The notes below the pieces were generated by a model that saw nothing but the letters and a program-made list of their open reading frames with translations, ran no database searches and had not been told where the DNA came from. The translations under genes and the position numbers were made by a program. From Cyclobacteriaceae bacterium (lineage in GTDB: Bacteria > Bacteroidota > Bacteroidia > Cytophagales > Cyclobacteriaceae), in assembly GCA_024644875.1 (NCBI GenBank), contig JAHEGY010000030.1, positions 1 to 44,257 on the forward strand: 44,257 nucleotides of DNA, written 5' to 3'. Positions 34,939-44,207 of the stretch are shown here, piece after piece. Within the stretch, counting starts at the first letter, position 1. Every line of letters starts with the position of its first letter.

Positions 34939-35586
34939 TTACTTTTTCTTCAGGTCCCCTCTTTTCAGGGATTTGAAGAAGTCTGCCCAGGCTAATGGGT
35001 TGAGGAGGGCATTATATCGAGGTCCTATAGCATCATTCCAGTATGTAAGACGCTGGTTCATATAATACTTGTAATTCTGGCTTCCATCCATAGGCATGGT
35101 CCGGAACATTTCAGCCATGATCTGTTCATTTAGATTCTGGTTTATGGCATTATAATCCCTTGCATTTGGCAGGCGCATGGCAAGTATGGCCTCTTTCAGT
35201 AATTCCTCCGTTGGGTAAGGGAATACCTCTATTTCTGGCAAAATAATCGTATCTTCTTTCAGGGGAATAATTACAGTTATAGCATCTCCCTGATCTTTGG
35301 GAACAATAAAATGTTGTTTTTGATAGCCAATTGCACTGATCACCACGCTGTCGCTAACAAGCGTTGGCATTGAAAAGTAACCGAATTGATTAGTTGTTGT
35401 ACCCCTGCCGGCCTTTGGAACATATACATGCACCCCCAGCACGCCACCAGTACTGTCAGGTCGTAGAACTACCCCGGAAAACTGGATAATCTCCAATTCA
35501 CCTCCCTGTGCACGGGCATCTTTCCCATTCAGAAGAGAAAGGGTTAATAACACAATTCCCAGGACTATTTTTATTCGCCAACTCAA
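34939..35586 (-). CDS. Exported protein with carboxypeptidase-regulatory-like domain
   Basis: A 215-residue exported protein. The signal peptide ends near DARAQG, then a carboxypeptidase-regulatory-like beta domain (about 35-112) shows FSGVVLRPDS, VPKAGRGTTTNQFGYFSMP and VISAIGYQKQ, the same fold that starts many SusC-type receptors. A helical C-terminal part (about 125-215) holds YNAINQNLNEQIMAEMFRTMP and ends in a Lys-rich tail. There is no receptor plug or barrel, so this is a short stand-alone protein, probably periplasmic or outer-membrane-attached. The start codon is TTG at 35586; no ATG or GTG lies between it and the upstream stop. Function is unknown. Confidence 0.78.
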   Translation of the reverse strand: MSWRIKIVLGIVLLTLSLLNGKDARAQGGELEIIQFSGVVLRPDSTGGVLGVHVYVPKAGRGTTTNQFGYFSMPTLVSDSVVISAIGYQKQHFIVPKDQGDAITVIIPLKEDTIILPEIEVFPYPTEELLKEAILAMRLPNARDYNAINQNLNEQIMAEMFRTMPMDGSQNYKYYMNQRLTYWNDAIGPRYNALLNPLAWADFFKSLKRGDLKKK

Positions 35587-35642
35587 TCCAAAGCTTGAAT
35601 TATATATCCAAAGATGAATAATATGACTACAATTCTACTCAT

Positions 35643-35661
35643 TTTAACAATCTTTAACAAT
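35643..35661. repeat. Tandem TTTAACAAT repeat in divergent promoter region
   Basis: Two identical 9-mers TTTAACAAT at 35643-35651 and 35653-35661, exactly one helical turn (10 bp) apart, between an exported-protein gene and the divergent ArsR-like regulator. A binding site for the regulator is possible but unproven. Confidence 0.4.
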
Positions 35662-35698
35662 TAAATATCATTGAGTGGCACTTAATCGTCTAAACAAT

Positions 35699-35706
35699 TA
35701 TATTTG
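35699..35706 (+). promoter_or_regulatory. Predicted -7 element of the ArsR-like gene
   Basis: TATATTTG matches TAnnTTTG and lies 18 nt before the ATG at 35725. No good -33 partner is visible (the nearest TTG is 25 nt upstream). Confidence 0.35.
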
Positions 35707-35724
35707 AACTTTCATCCTGATTTT

Positions 35725-36108
35725 ATGCGTTTAAAGAACTTTTCCCTAGTATTTGGCGTTCAGCTTTTCAAAGCACTATCCGAAGAACCACGGGTTAGAA
35801 TTTTGAATTTAATGTTTATGAAGGGTGAGATGTGCATCACAGATCTCGAGATCATCCTGGAATTTACCCAGGCGAAAACATCCCGGCACCTGTCCTACCT
35901 CAAAAATTCAGGGATTGTTAACTCAAGAAAAGCAGATCAATGGGTTTTTTATTCGATAAAAGAAGAAGTAACTGACCTGATAAAATTGATCTTTGACTAT
36001 TTCAATAAGGACCACCTATTAAAGAAGGATCTTGAAAATTTCGAAACCTTTCTGAAACAGGATGAACTGGCTAAATTCCATCAGAAGGAAAGAAGTTACT
36101 TAGAGTAG
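35725..36108 (+). CDS. ArsR-family winged-helix transcriptional regulator
   Basis: A 127-residue regulator of the ArsR/SmtB type. The ATG at 35725 is preferred; a TTG at 35704 lies inside the predicted promoter. The fold is clear: LFKALSEEPRVRILNLMF (helices 1-2), MCITDLEIILEFTQAKTSRHLSYLKNSGIV (recognition helix) and a wing with RKADQWVFYSI. Typical metal-binding Cys pairs are lacking (only one Cys, in MCITDL), so the signal may not be a metal. It lies 25 nt before the nucleotidase gene on the same strand and divergent from the exported protein gene, its possible target. Confidence 0.88.
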   Translation: MRLKNFSLVFGVQLFKALSEEPRVRILNLMFMKGEMCITDLEIILEFTQAKTSRHLSYLKNSGIVNSRKADQWVFYSIKEEVTDLIKLIFDYFNKDHLLKKDLENFETFLKQDELAKFHQKERSYLE

Positions 36109-36133
36109 ATATAAACGCTGTTAAATCTTCGAT

Positions 36134-36826
36134 ATGAATTACTCTCATTTACTGTTTGACCTGGACCACACGCTTTGGGATTTTGAAAGAAATTCAAGTG
36201 AGGCTTTGAATGAAGTTTATTCCATCTTTAATATGCAGCGTTTTAATGCATTCAGTAGCCGGGAATTCGTGGATAAATTCAAGGAAGTAAATACAATATT
36301 ATGGGAGAAGTATGACCATGATGAGATTGACAGGGAATATATAAGGACAAAAAGATTTGAAATGGTTCTTTCCCAACTTGGAATAAAAATTGAAGATATA
36401 CCTGAAGACATAAGTAGTACCTATCTCAGCATCTGTCCAACCAAAGGGAATGTGATCCCTGACGCATTCGAAGTACTTGATTATTTAAAAGGATCATATG
36501 AAATGCATATAATCACAAATGGATTCGATGACATTCAGGATACCAAGTTGAACAGCAGCAATCTCCGCGGATATTTTGACAGGATATTTACATCAGAGGC
36601 AGTAGGGTATAAAAAACCCAGTAAGGAAATGTTCAATAAGGCAGTTGAAATGATTGGTATGGATAAAAAGTCCTGCCTTATGATAGGCGACAACCTTGAA
36701 ACGGACATAAAGGGTGCCCTAAATGCTGATCTGGATGTGGTTTTTTTTAATCCGGACAATCTGGACCATAACCTCCCTGTCACCTTTGAAATCAGGAAAT
36801 TAATCGACCTGAAAGCAATACTGTAA
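36134..36826 (+). CDS. YjjG-type HAD family 5'-nucleotidase
   Basis: A 230-residue haloacid-dehalogenase superfamily hydrolase. Motif I is FDLDHTLWDF with nucleophile Asp 9 and Asp 11. Motif II is the Thr in HIITNGF. Motif III is the Lys in VGYKKPSKEMF. Motif IV is MIGDNLETDIKGA. The DHTLWDFERNS opening is characteristic of the YjjG family (TIGR02254), which dephosphorylates nucleoside monophosphates, including non-canonical pyrimidines in E. coli. It probably cleans up damaged nucleotides. The gene is 25 nt after the ArsR-like gene and probably co-transcribed with it. Confidence 0.88.
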   Translation: MNYSHLLFDLDHTLWDFERNSSEALNEVYSIFNMQRFNAFSSREFVDKFKEVNTILWEKYDHDEIDREYIRTKRFEMVLSQLGIKIEDIPEDISSTYLSICPTKGNVIPDAFEVLDYLKGSYEMHIITNGFDDIQDTKLNSSNLRGYFDRIFTSEAVGYKKPSKEMFNKAVEMIGMDKKSCLMIGDNLETDIKGALNADLDVVFFNPDNLDHNLPVTFEIRKLIDLKAIL

Positions 36827-36851
36827 TTGCCTTGTTTTGCCTTTCCTAAAA

Positions 36852-36882
36852 TGGGGAATTTGAAGTATATTACTTACTTTTG
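36852..36882 (+). promoter_or_regulatory. Predicted promoter of the P5C dehydrogenase gene
   Basis: TACTTTTG (36875-36882) is an exact TAnnTTTG element 46 nt before the ATG at 36929. The -33 position (36852-36855, TGGG) is a poor match. Confidence 0.45.
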
Positions 36883-36928
36883 CAATCCTGAAAAGAATAC
36901 GTTTTTTTTAACATAAACCCATAAAATT

Positions 36929-38560
36929 ATGTCAAAAGGATTTTACAATACACCTATCCCAATCAATGAACCTGTAAAATCTTATCTGCCGGATTCTCCG
37001 GAAAGAAAGGAATTACGCAAGGCAATTGATGCATTAAGGTCAGAGGTGATCGACATACCTATGTTCATAGGTGGCAAGGAAGTAAGAAGCGAAAACAGGA
37101 GACCTATTTCTCCACCACATGACCATAAACATATTATTGCCAATTATCATCAGGGAGACAAATCGCATGTGGAACTTGCCATCAATGCTGCTATGGCGGC
37201 TAAGCCGGATTGGGAGGCACTTCCCTGGGAACAAAGGGCAAGTATCTTCCTGAAGGCTGCAGAACTTATTGCAGGGCCATACCGGGCTAAGATAAATGCA
37301 GCCACGATGCTGGGACAATCTAAAAATGTATTTCAGGCAGAAATCGATTCAGCCTGTGAAATGATCGATTTTCTGAGGTTTAATGTATATTATATGACGG
37401 AAATATACAAACAACAACCTGGTTCAGCCCCCGGAATGTGGAACAGGCTTGAACAGCGCCCACTGGAAGGTTTCGTGTTTGCGTTAACACCCTTTAATTT
37501 TACCTCCATAGCTGGTAATTTGCCAAGTGCACCGGCTATTATGGGGAACACGGTGGTCTGGAAAGCCTCAACAACGGCCATATACTCTGGTCATGTTTTA
37601 ATGGAAGTGTTCAGGGAAGCAGGCGTGCCTGACGGTGTGATCAATCTGATACTTGTTAGTGGTCCTGTTGCCGGAGATACGATCTTCAGTCATCCGGATT
37701 TTGCCGGCATCCACTTTACAGGTGGCACTGCAGTATTCCAGCATATCTGGAAGACCATTGGACAGAATATCGCAAGCTACAAATCCTATCCCAGGATCGT
37801 TGGAGAAACTGGCGGGAAGGACTTTATTCTGGCTCATCATTCTGCCGATGCAAAAGAAGTGGCCACTGCTATAACCCGCGGTGCTTTTGAATACCAGGGA
37901 CAAAAGTGTTCAGCCGCTTCCAGGACTTATATCCCCGATAACTTATGGCCTGAAGTAAAAGAATATGTATTACAGGATCTGAAAGATATGACCGTAGGCC
38001 CCGTGGAGGATTTCAGCAATTTCTTTAATGCCGTCATAGATGAGAAATCTTTTGACAGCATCGCACAATATATTGACGACGCCAAGGAAAATAAAACCAC
38101 CAGCATTATTGCCGGGGGAGGTTATGATAAATCCCAGGGCTATTTTGTGGAACCTACTGTGATTTTAACTGAAGATCCACAGTATGTCACCATGTGTGAG
38201 GAGATCTTTGGACCTGTAATGACAATATATGTTTACAATGCTAACCGGTTCGAGGAGACCCTAGAGTTGGTTGACAGCACATCACCATATTCCTTAACAG
38301 GTGCTATATTTTCAAAGGATCGATATGCTATAGACATGGCCACCAAAGGACTGGTGAATGCTGCAGGGAATTTCTATATTAATGATAAGCCAACAGGAGC
38401 AGTAGTGGGTCAGCAACCTTTTGGAGGGGCCAGGGCATCCGGAACAAATGACAAAGCTGGTTCTATGATCAATCTTTTAAGATGGGTTTCTCCACGTACC
38501 ATAAAGGAAACTTTCGTGCCACCGATGGATTTCAGATATCCATTTATGGAGAAAGATTGA
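36929..38560 (+). CDS. pruA: L-glutamate gamma-semialdehyde (P5C) dehydrogenase
   Basis: A 543-residue aldehyde dehydrogenase, second step of proline breakdown: glutamate semialdehyde + NAD+ gives glutamate. Catalytic residues are visible: Glu 293 in VGETGGKDF and Cys 327 in YQGQKCSAASR. The C-terminus has QQPFGGARASGTNDKAG, typical of the mitochondrial-like P5CDH group (TIGR01236). Length fits that group, not the bifunctional PutA. No proline dehydrogenase gene is adjacent, so the first step must be encoded elsewhere. The gene ends ahead of a strong bidirectional terminator. Confidence 0.95.
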   Translation: MSKGFYNTPIPINEPVKSYLPDSPERKELRKAIDALRSEVIDIPMFIGGKEVRSENRRPISPPHDHKHIIANYHQGDKSHVELAINAAMAAKPDWEALPWEQRASIFLKAAELIAGPYRAKINAATMLGQSKNVFQAEIDSACEMIDFLRFNVYYMTEIYKQQPGSAPGMWNRLEQRPLEGFVFALTPFNFTSIAGNLPSAPAIMGNTVVWKASTTAIYSGHVLMEVFREAGVPDGVINLILVSGPVAGDTIFSHPDFAGIHFTGGTAVFQHIWKTIGQNIASYKSYPRIVGETGGKDFILAHHSADAKEVATAITRGAFEYQGQKCSAASRTYIPDNLWPEVKEYVLQDLKDMTVGPVEDFSNFFNAVIDEKSFDSIAQYIDDAKENKTTSIIAGGGYDKSQGYFVEPTVILTEDPQYVTMCEEIFGPVMTIYVYNANRFEETLELVDSTSPYSLTGAIFSKDRYAIDMATKGLVNAAGNFYINDKPTGAVVGQQPFGGARASGTNDKAGSMINLLRWVSPRTIKETFVPPMDFRYPFMEKD

Positions 38561-38626
38561 TCCCTCACGGTCTGTTGAAATCACAGCCCCATGATCTCCG
38601 GGGAATTCCCAAGGTAAAAACAAAAA

Positions 38627-38650
38627 AAAATCCCGCTATCGCGGGATTTT
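38627..38650. terminator. Bidirectional intrinsic terminator
   Basis: Perfect 10-bp stem AAAATCCCGC / GCGGGATTTT, loop TATC, with A- and T-runs outside. It separates pruA from the convergent rplU-rpmA operon. The stem sequence is identical to that of the terminator at 7665-7690. Confidence 0.9.
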
Positions 38651-38672
38651 TATATATAATTATAAAATATTT

Positions 38673-38930
38673 TTATTCTGCTGATGTCACAGATACAAAA
38701 GACCTGTCTTTCTGTCCCCTTTTAAACTCTACAACGCCATCGGTCAATGCAAACAGCGTGTGATCTTTACCCATCCCGACGTTCTTACCAGGATGATGCT
38801 TCGTTCCTCTCTGTCTGACAATGATGTTACCGGCTTTGGCAAATTGCCCGCCATAGATTTTTACGCCCAGTCGTTTGCTTTCTGATTCACGACCATTTCT
38901 TGAACTACCGGCTCCTTTCTTATGTGCCAT
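38673..38930 (-). CDS. rpmA: 50S ribosomal protein bL27
   Basis: An 85-residue ribosomal protein near the peptidyl-transferase centre. The conserved N-terminus [16 protein letters not shown] starts directly, with no cleavable extension of the Firmicutes type. [13 protein letters not shown] and [12 protein letters not shown] are the family core. It is 6 nt after rplU in the standard L21-L27 operon. Confidence 0.98.
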   Translation of the reverse strand: MAHKKGAGSSRNGRESESKRLGVKIYGGQFAKAGNIIVRQRGTKHHPGKNVGMGKDHTLFALTDGVVEFKRGQKDRSFVSVTSAE

Positions 38931-38936
38931 ATTAAT

Positions 38937-39245
38937 TTATTTTATTTCTTCAATTAATAATTTTGTATAAGCCTGACGGTGACCATTCTTAACTTTGTAT
39001 CCTTTTCTTCTTTTTTTCTTGAATACGATCACCTTATCGCCTTTCAGGTGTTCCACAATTTTTCCGGAAACTTTTGCTCCTTTTACTGTTGGGTTGCCCA
39101 CTTTAACCTTACCATCATTATCAACAAGTAAGACCTCCTTGAACTCAATCTTATCCCCTGCTTCGCCACTTAACCTGGGAGCAAAGATCTGCTGATCCTT
39201 TGTTACCTTGAACTGCTTACCTGCAATGTCTACTATAGCGTACAT
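38937..39245 (-). CDS. rplU: 50S ribosomal protein bL21
   Basis: A 102-residue ribosomal protein binding 23S rRNA. It starts MYAIVDIAGKQFKV and carries KKRRKGYKVKNGHRQ, the basic bL21 signature. It is the first gene of the operon with rpmA and has an almost ideal housekeeping promoter. Confidence 0.98.
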   Translation of the reverse strand: MYAIVDIAGKQFKVTKDQQIFAPRLSGEAGDKIEFKEVLLVDNDGKVKVGNPTVKGAKVSGKIVEHLKGDKVIVFKKKRRKGYKVKNGHRQAYTKLLIEEIK

Positions 39246-39270
39246 TGATTCTAATTTTTAAAACGGACTG

Positions 39271-39301
39271 CAAAAGTAAATTTTTTTTATAAACTCGCAA
39301 A
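39271..39301 (-). promoter_or_regulatory. Housekeeping promoter of rplU-rpmA
   Basis: On the minus strand TTTG (39301 to 39298), 19 nt, TACTTTTG (39278 to 39271): both match the Bacteroidota consensus with ideal spacing. The start is predicted near 39264, about 19 nt before the rplU ATG. Confidence 0.78.
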
Positions 39302-39410
39302 GGATTCGGAGATTATAATTCCTGAACGGATATTAAATATTCATGTAAAATTACAATGAAGGATAAATCCGGCATAGCTCTAAGACAAAAAATCCTCAAA
39401 ATGAGAGAAT

Positions 39411-40808
39411 TTAAAGTTTCAATTTCAGGCTGAACATAGGCAATCCCATGTTCTGAGGTAGTTCTATGGAATTATCTCCTCCATTTCCAGGATTTCCCAG
39501 TCGTTTGTTAATAAAGTAATTCTGAGGTGTAAAACTAAATGACATGTCTGCCCATTTTTTACTGTTCTTTCGGGAAGTCCACGATTGTTCTTTTTTATAC
39601 TTGGCTACAAATCCTGCCCATACAGCCGTACCTGTCGCTACCGGGAGCAACAAATAAACATGATGAGAATCGGATGGTATAAAAAGGGCAACCAGGAAAC
39701 CAATTGCAGAACCAGCCATGGTTGCATAATTTGTATTCAGACCTTGTTTCCTGTTGAATTTTGTATTCTTAAAAATCCTGTGACCTGCATAAGTGCCACC
39801 AATTGCAGTAATAGCCGGAAAAATAAAATGCCATGGTTCTTCCATCGGGGAAATCCCAAAACCGAGGCCTGTTGTAAGCAATCCAAAGGAAGAAGTAGCA
39901 AGCATATCTCCTCTGGTGAATTTGTATTTATCATATACTTTCCCGGCAAACCAATAACTTGCTGCACCGGCTGCCAGCACTGAGGCACCATATACCCTTG
40001 GCTCCTCAACATTCCCAGCCACCAACCCCGAGAAAGTCAAAAACGGTATTAGTAAACTGTAGTATTTGAAGGCAGCTACCTTTCCTTCAGGAAATTCTTT
40101 CTTCTTACCAACATGAAAGCCCACCTCCCCAAGTGCAATGCTTGATGCGATCATAGTGGCCGCAAAGGCTTTGCCTTTCCAGGGATCTTCCCCAATATCC
40201 CCATATAATAGAAAACCAAGGGCGGCACCGTCCAGCAATCCTATGAATTTACCATGCCGGGTCATCATAATTGTGCTGAAGTCTATTCCCTGATACTTTT
40301 TTTTGTTAATGGCTGGATAAGCCAGTGAAACTCCTAAGGACAATATTGGTAAAGCTGCCGCTCCTGCCCCATCAAGCTGGAACAGGAATATGGATGTTAT
40401 TCCATAACCCAATCCATATAATCCATTATTAAGGTAAAATTTCCGCTCCGGATTACTACCCACCGGCGTAATATCAAATGAAGTTGTGTCTTTGCTGACT
40501 GATTTCTTTTTTGGCTCACCCGCCCATTTCACCTTATTCTTCCGGTATTTTTCCTTTTCTGAGTCAGAAAGATTTTGATAGAAATTCGACAGATAACTCT
40601 CGTATTCCTCCAGGTACTTGAATTCCTCCCGGGTAAGGGCTTCATCCTTTTCAACTTTCTTTACCAGGGATAAATAGGTGCTGTTATGCTCTGCTTCAAA
40701 ATATGCCCTGGCGTTATAAGGAGATTCCTGGCCCTGAACCTTAAAGTTAAACACACATAGTATGAAGCATGCTATATAAGATAAGATCTGTCTTTTAAAA
40801 AATATCAT
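39411..40808 (-). CDS. Exported multi-pass membrane protein of unknown function
   Basis: A 465-residue protein that I cannot assign to a family. A signal peptide covers about 1-26. A charged helical stretch follows (about 30-105, with KVEKDEALTREEFKYLEEYESYL). Then come at least eight short Gly/Ala-rich hydrophobic segments (about 128-400), several with GYGITSIFLF-, GLLTTGLGFG- or GSAIGFLVAL-like patterns. The C-terminus (about 430-465) is beta-like, ending FSLKLKL. The signal peptide followed by many glycine-rich segments could be an inner-membrane protein or an unusual envelope protein. It lies between rplU and corA with a promoter region of its own, and is probably monocistronic. Confidence 0.7.
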   Translation of the reverse strand: MIFFKRQILSYIACFILCVFNFKVQGQESPYNARAYFEAEHNSTYLSLVKKVEKDEALTREEFKYLEEYESYLSNFYQNLSDSEKEKYRKNKVKWAGEPKKKSVSKDTTSFDITPVGSNPERKFYLNNGLYGLGYGITSIFLFQLDGAGAAALPILSLGVSLAYPAINKKKYQGIDFSTIMMTRHGKFIGLLDGAALGFLLYGDIGEDPWKGKAFAATMIASSIALGEVGFHVGKKKEFPEGKVAAFKYYSLLIPFLTFSGLVAGNVEEPRVYGASVLAAGAASYWFAGKVYDKYKFTRGDMLATSSFGLLTTGLGFGISPMEEPWHFIFPAITAIGGTYAGHRIFKNTKFNRKQGLNTNYATMAGSAIGFLVALFIPSDSHHVYLLLPVATGTAVWAGFVAKYKKEQSWTSRKNSKKWADMSFSFTPQNYFINKRLGNPGNGGDNSIELPQNMGLPMFSLKLKL

Positions 40809-41127
40809 CCCGGATTATAAAGCCACATTAGAACTTCTCTATCGATCTTTAAGTTGAATTCTCGATTCGTAATTTAAATAAAGACCCTGATTGTTTAAAA
40901 ATAGTTGCCGGTAAAAATCTTTAGTTCGTATCAGAAGAGCATCCAGAACATTTGTTTCTATCGATGGAAGAATTTACTTAAATATCAAAATTGTCCAGTT
41001 TGCTCTTCTAAGAGCCAGATATGATTTAGGAATTCAAAGATGTTATCCTGCAAAAGAAAAATCGAATATTTTCTATATATTTAAAAAAGGAAATATACAA
41101 TTTGATTTCAAAGTAAACTCATAATAA
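40809..41127. other. 319-bp divergent promoter region between the unknown membrane protein and corA
   Basis: No gene is seen. AGAAGAGC (40933-40940) is the exact inverse of GCTCTTCT (41002-41009), and GCTCTT (41002-41007) also pairs locally with AAGAGC (41010-41015), so two alternative pairings exist. I see no known magnesium riboswitch pattern and no clear -33/-7 promoter. Confidence 0.45.
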
Positions 41128-42219
41128 ATGCCTATCATCAATCCACTATCAGCCATTAAAAAGTCTCTGTTCAAAAAAAAGATCGGAAGCGCTCCGGAAG
41201 ACCTGGTATATATGGGGGATCAGGATCAGCAAATTCAGATTACCCTGATAAAATATGATGAGCAAACAGCAGAAAGCATTGAAATAAAGGATATTGAGGA
41301 TTTGAAAGAAGAGTTTGATCAGGAAAAGATAAACTGGATCAATTTAGATGGTGTTGGAAACAGTGAGATAATGAAAGAACTTGGAGAGTATTTCAAGTTT
41401 AATGACCTGATGACCTCGGATATAATGAATACGGAACATCATCCCAAATCTGAGGAATTTGATTATCACTTGTTCACAATCCTGAAAATGTTATGGCTGA
41501 CAAAAGAAAACAATGATATACAGATCATTCACGAACATCTAAGTTTAGTTTTAGGCAAAAACTATGTAATATCCTTTCAAGATAAAGTTGAGGGTGATGT
41601 TTTCAGCACTGTTCGTCAGCGTATTTTACTCAATAAGGGAAAATTACGGCAAAAGGGAGTGGACTTTCTATTATATAAACTTATAGACAGCATTATTGAC
41701 CAGTTGTTCCTGGTAATGGAATATATCCGGGAGGAGATAGAAGATCTGGAGGATGTTATCCTCTCCAATCCATCGAAAAACATGAACGAAAAGATTCTCC
41801 CGCTTAGAAGAAAAATCTCGGAATTACGGCGTATGATTGTTATGATACAAGGCGCTGTCAAGCATATAGTTTCAGACAGCAGTAACTTTATAAATGAGGA
41901 TATAATAGTATATTTTAAGGATGTATTAGATCATACAACTCATCTGAGTTCCGATTTTGAATCTTTCAGGGATTATGTTACCTCGATCATGGATATTTAT
42001 ATGTCTAATTTGAGCAATAACCTCAATATCATTATGAAAACCCTGACCATTTTCTCTCTCTTTTTTGTACCGCTTACCTTTCTCGCAGGAATATATGGGA
42101 TGAATTTTGACTATATGCCGGAATTACATCAAAAATGGGGATATCCAGCCATTCTGGTGGTCATGCTGGTCGTTATTATAGTTATGTATTTATTCCTGAA
42201 GCGAAAAAAGTGGATATAA
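41128..42219 (+). CDS. corA: CorA-type magnesium/cobalt transport protein
   Basis: A 363-residue divalent-cation channel of the CorA/MIT family, working as a pentamer in the inner membrane. The long cytoplasmic alpha/beta domain and coiled stalk (about 1-290, with LRRKISELRRMI) precede two C-terminal membrane helices. The family motif Gly-Met-Asn is at about 324-326 in AGIYGMNFDYMPEL, followed by the second helix and a basic tail (KRKKWI). Mg2+ uptake is the likely role; Co2+ or Ni2+ can also pass in this family. ATG 41128 gives the full length. It is convergent with queG, 31 nt apart. Confidence 0.94.
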   Translation: MPIINPLSAIKKSLFKKKIGSAPEDLVYMGDQDQQIQITLIKYDEQTAESIEIKDIEDLKEEFDQEKINWINLDGVGNSEIMKELGEYFKFNDLMTSDIMNTEHHPKSEEFDYHLFTILKMLWLTKENNDIQIIHEHLSLVLGKNYVISFQDKVEGDVFSTVRQRILLNKGKLRQKGVDFLLYKLIDSIIDQLFLVMEYIREEIEDLEDVILSNPSKNMNEKILPLRRKISELRRMIVMIQGAVKHIVSDSSNFINEDIIVYFKDVLDHTTHLSSDFESFRDYVTSIMDIYMSNLSNNLNIIMKTLTIFSLFFVPLTFLAGIYGMNFDYMPELHQKWGYPAILVVMLVVIIVMYLFLKRKKWI

Positions 42220-42250
42220 TAAGGCCAAATATTCTACCTTTGATTGATTA

Positions 42251-43180
42251 TCAGGATCTATTGAATCTGATATTCCGCATCAGTCCTTTGTATTTTGTAC
42301 GCTTCACGGCACTTTTCCGAAATACATCCTTAAAAACTTCTTCGGTCATTTCAATCCATTCATTTCGGGACATTCCTTTCAATTTTTCGACCGGATTAAA
42401 ATACGGCTCTTTATGCGGTTCCGAAAAACGGTTCCATGGACAAACTTCCTGGCAGATATCACATCCAAAGATCCAATCTTTCATTTTCCCCTGGAATATC
42501 GCAGGTATATCATCTTTTAATTCAATGGTAAGATAGGAAATACATTTAGAAGCATCCATCTGGTATGGTGTTAGTGCTTGTGTCGGGCAGGCATCAATAC
42601 ACTTCGAACAAGTCCCGCAAAAATCACCAACAGGATTATCGTATTCCAATTCAATATTCAGGATCACTTCGGCAATAAAAAAATAGCTGCCTGAATTTTT
42701 ATTGATCAGCATGGTATTCTTCCCGATCCAGCCCAATCCACCCCGGGCCGCCCATTGCCGCTCAAGTACAGGGGCCGAATCTACAAATGCCCGCCCTTCA
42801 ACATCTTTGATATGTCCCTGGACCTGCTTTAGCAAATCCTTTAGTTTATCCTTTATCAGATAATGGTAATCTTTACCATAGGCATATCGTGCAATCTTAT
42901 AGGAATCATCAGAATCAATCTCTGATTCAGGATAATAATTATACAATAAACTGATGACTGATTTTGCGTTTTCTACCAGTACTGTGGGATCCAGGCGCTT
43001 ATCAAAATGATTGGCCATGTAAGCCATTTTCCCATGGTGATTTTTCTCCAGCCATTTTTTCAAACGGGGTGCTTCTTCCCGTAAATGTTCAGCCCTGGAA
43101 ATACCGCAGTATTCGAATCCCAGTTTCTTTGCAGTATTTTTTATTAAGGCAGTATTCTTTAAAATGTCAGTATTTGTCAT
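42251..43180 (-). CDS. queG: Epoxyqueuosine reductase
   Basis: A 309-residue cobalamin- and Fe-S-dependent enzyme, last step of queuosine synthesis in tRNA. ATG 43180 is chosen because it lies just after the ruvB stop (1 nt apart) and gives the family start MTNTDILKN; a start at 43216 would overlap ruvB. The DUF1730 region (about 50-160) carries [25 protein letters not shown]. Two 4Fe-4S motifs follow: [16 protein letters not shown] and [11 protein letters not shown]. The form lacks the C-terminal HEAT-like repeats of the longer E. coli type (about 379 residues), as in many Bacteroidota. It is probably co-transcribed with ruvB. Confidence 0.95.
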   Translation of the reverse strand: MTNTDILKNTALIKNTAKKLGFEYCGISRAEHLREEAPRLKKWLEKNHHGKMAYMANHFDKRLDPTVLVENAKSVISLLYNYYPESEIDSDDSYKIARYAYGKDYHYLIKDKLKDLLKQVQGHIKDVEGRAFVDSAPVLERQWAARGGLGWIGKNTMLINKNSGSYFFIAEVILNIELEYDNPVGDFCGTCSKCIDACPTQALTPYQMDASKCISYLTIELKDDIPAIFQGKMKDWIFGCDICQEVCPWNRFSEPHKEPYFNPVEKLKGMSRNEWIEMTEEVFKDVFRKSAVKRTKYKGLMRNIRFNRS

Positions 43181-43181
43181 C

Positions 43182-44207
43182 TTAAAACAGAGTGCCGGTG
43201 TTACCAGGCGGTACAATTTTCAGATGTTTATATGCGAGCTCAGTTGCTTCCCTGCCCCTGGATGTTCTTTTAATATATCCTTCCTGGATAAGAAACGGTT
43301 CATAAACTTCTTCAATAGTATCAGATTCTTCGCTACAGGCTGTGGCAATGGTACTCAAACCGACAGGACCACCTTTGAATTTCTCAATAATGGTCGTTAA
43401 GATCCGGTTATCCATTTCATCCAATCCATTCTGGTCTACTTCAAGCGCCTGCAGGGCAATTTCAGCGATCTCTTTCGTTATGATTCCTTTTCCCTTGATA
43501 TCTGCAAAATCACGCGTCCTTCGAAGTAAATTATTTGAGATCCTCGGTGTACCCCGGCTTCGCCTGGCGATTTCAACCGCTGCATCCTTTTCGATCGGGA
43601 CGTCCAGTATCCCCGCTGAACGATTCACAATCTTTGATAATAAATTGGCCTGGTAATATTCCAGTCTTGAGTTGATCCCGAATCTTGACCGGAGGGGAGA
43701 AGTCAATAAGCCAGCCCGTGTAGTGGCACCGACCAGTGTAAAAGGATTTAATTTAATCTGCACTGACCTTGCATTTGGGCCGGAATCCAGCATAATGTCT
43801 ATTCTAAAATCCTCCATGGCGCTGTACAGATATTCTTCCACCACCGGATTAAGCCTGTGGATCTCATCGATAAATAAAACATCCTGTGGCTCAAGGTTGG
43901 TCAATAATCCGGCAAGATCGCCCGGTTTGTCTAATACCGGGCCTGAAGAAACTTTAATATTGGCCCCCAGTTCATTTGAGATGATATAAGACAGGGTGGT
44001 TTTGCCTAATCCCGGTGGGCCATGGAGCAATACGTGGTCTAAGGACTCACCCCTCTTCTTTGCAGCCTGAACAAATATCTTCAGGTTTTCAACGACTTTT
44101 GCCTGTCCAGTAAAATCCTCAAAAGTCAAAGGTCTGAGGGCCTGCTCTATCTCCTGATCTTCAGGACTTAAAAATGATTTATCGCCATGGAGGAAATCCT
44201 CTCTCAT
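43182..44207 (-). CDS. ruvB: Holliday junction branch-migration helicase RuvB
   Basis: A 341-residue AAA+ motor that drives branch migration with RuvA during recombination and repair. Walker A is GPPGLGKTT (about 63-71), Walker B is [10 protein letters not shown], sensor 1 is [19 protein letters not shown], with arginine finger nearby, and a C-terminal winged helix (about 265-335) has [17 protein letters not shown]. The N-terminus [11 protein letters not shown] is standard. ATG 44207 gives a normal length. No ruvA or ruvC is present in the remaining 50 nt. Confidence 0.98.
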   Translation of the reverse strand: MREDFLHGDKSFLSPEDQEIEQALRPLTFEDFTGQAKVVENLKIFVQAAKKRGESLDHVLLHGPPGLGKTTLSYIISNELGANIKVSSGPVLDKPGDLAGLLTNLEPQDVLFIDEIHRLNPVVEEYLYSAMEDFRIDIMLDSGPNARSVQIKLNPFTLVGATTRAGLLTSPLRSRFGINSRLEYYQANLLSKIVNRSAGILDVPIEKDAAVEIARRSRGTPRISNNLLRRTRDFADIKGKGIITKEIAEIALQALEVDQNGLDEMDNRILTTIIEKFKGGPVGLSTIATACSEESDTIEEVYEPFLIQEGYIKRTSRGREATELAYKHLKIVPPGNTGTLF

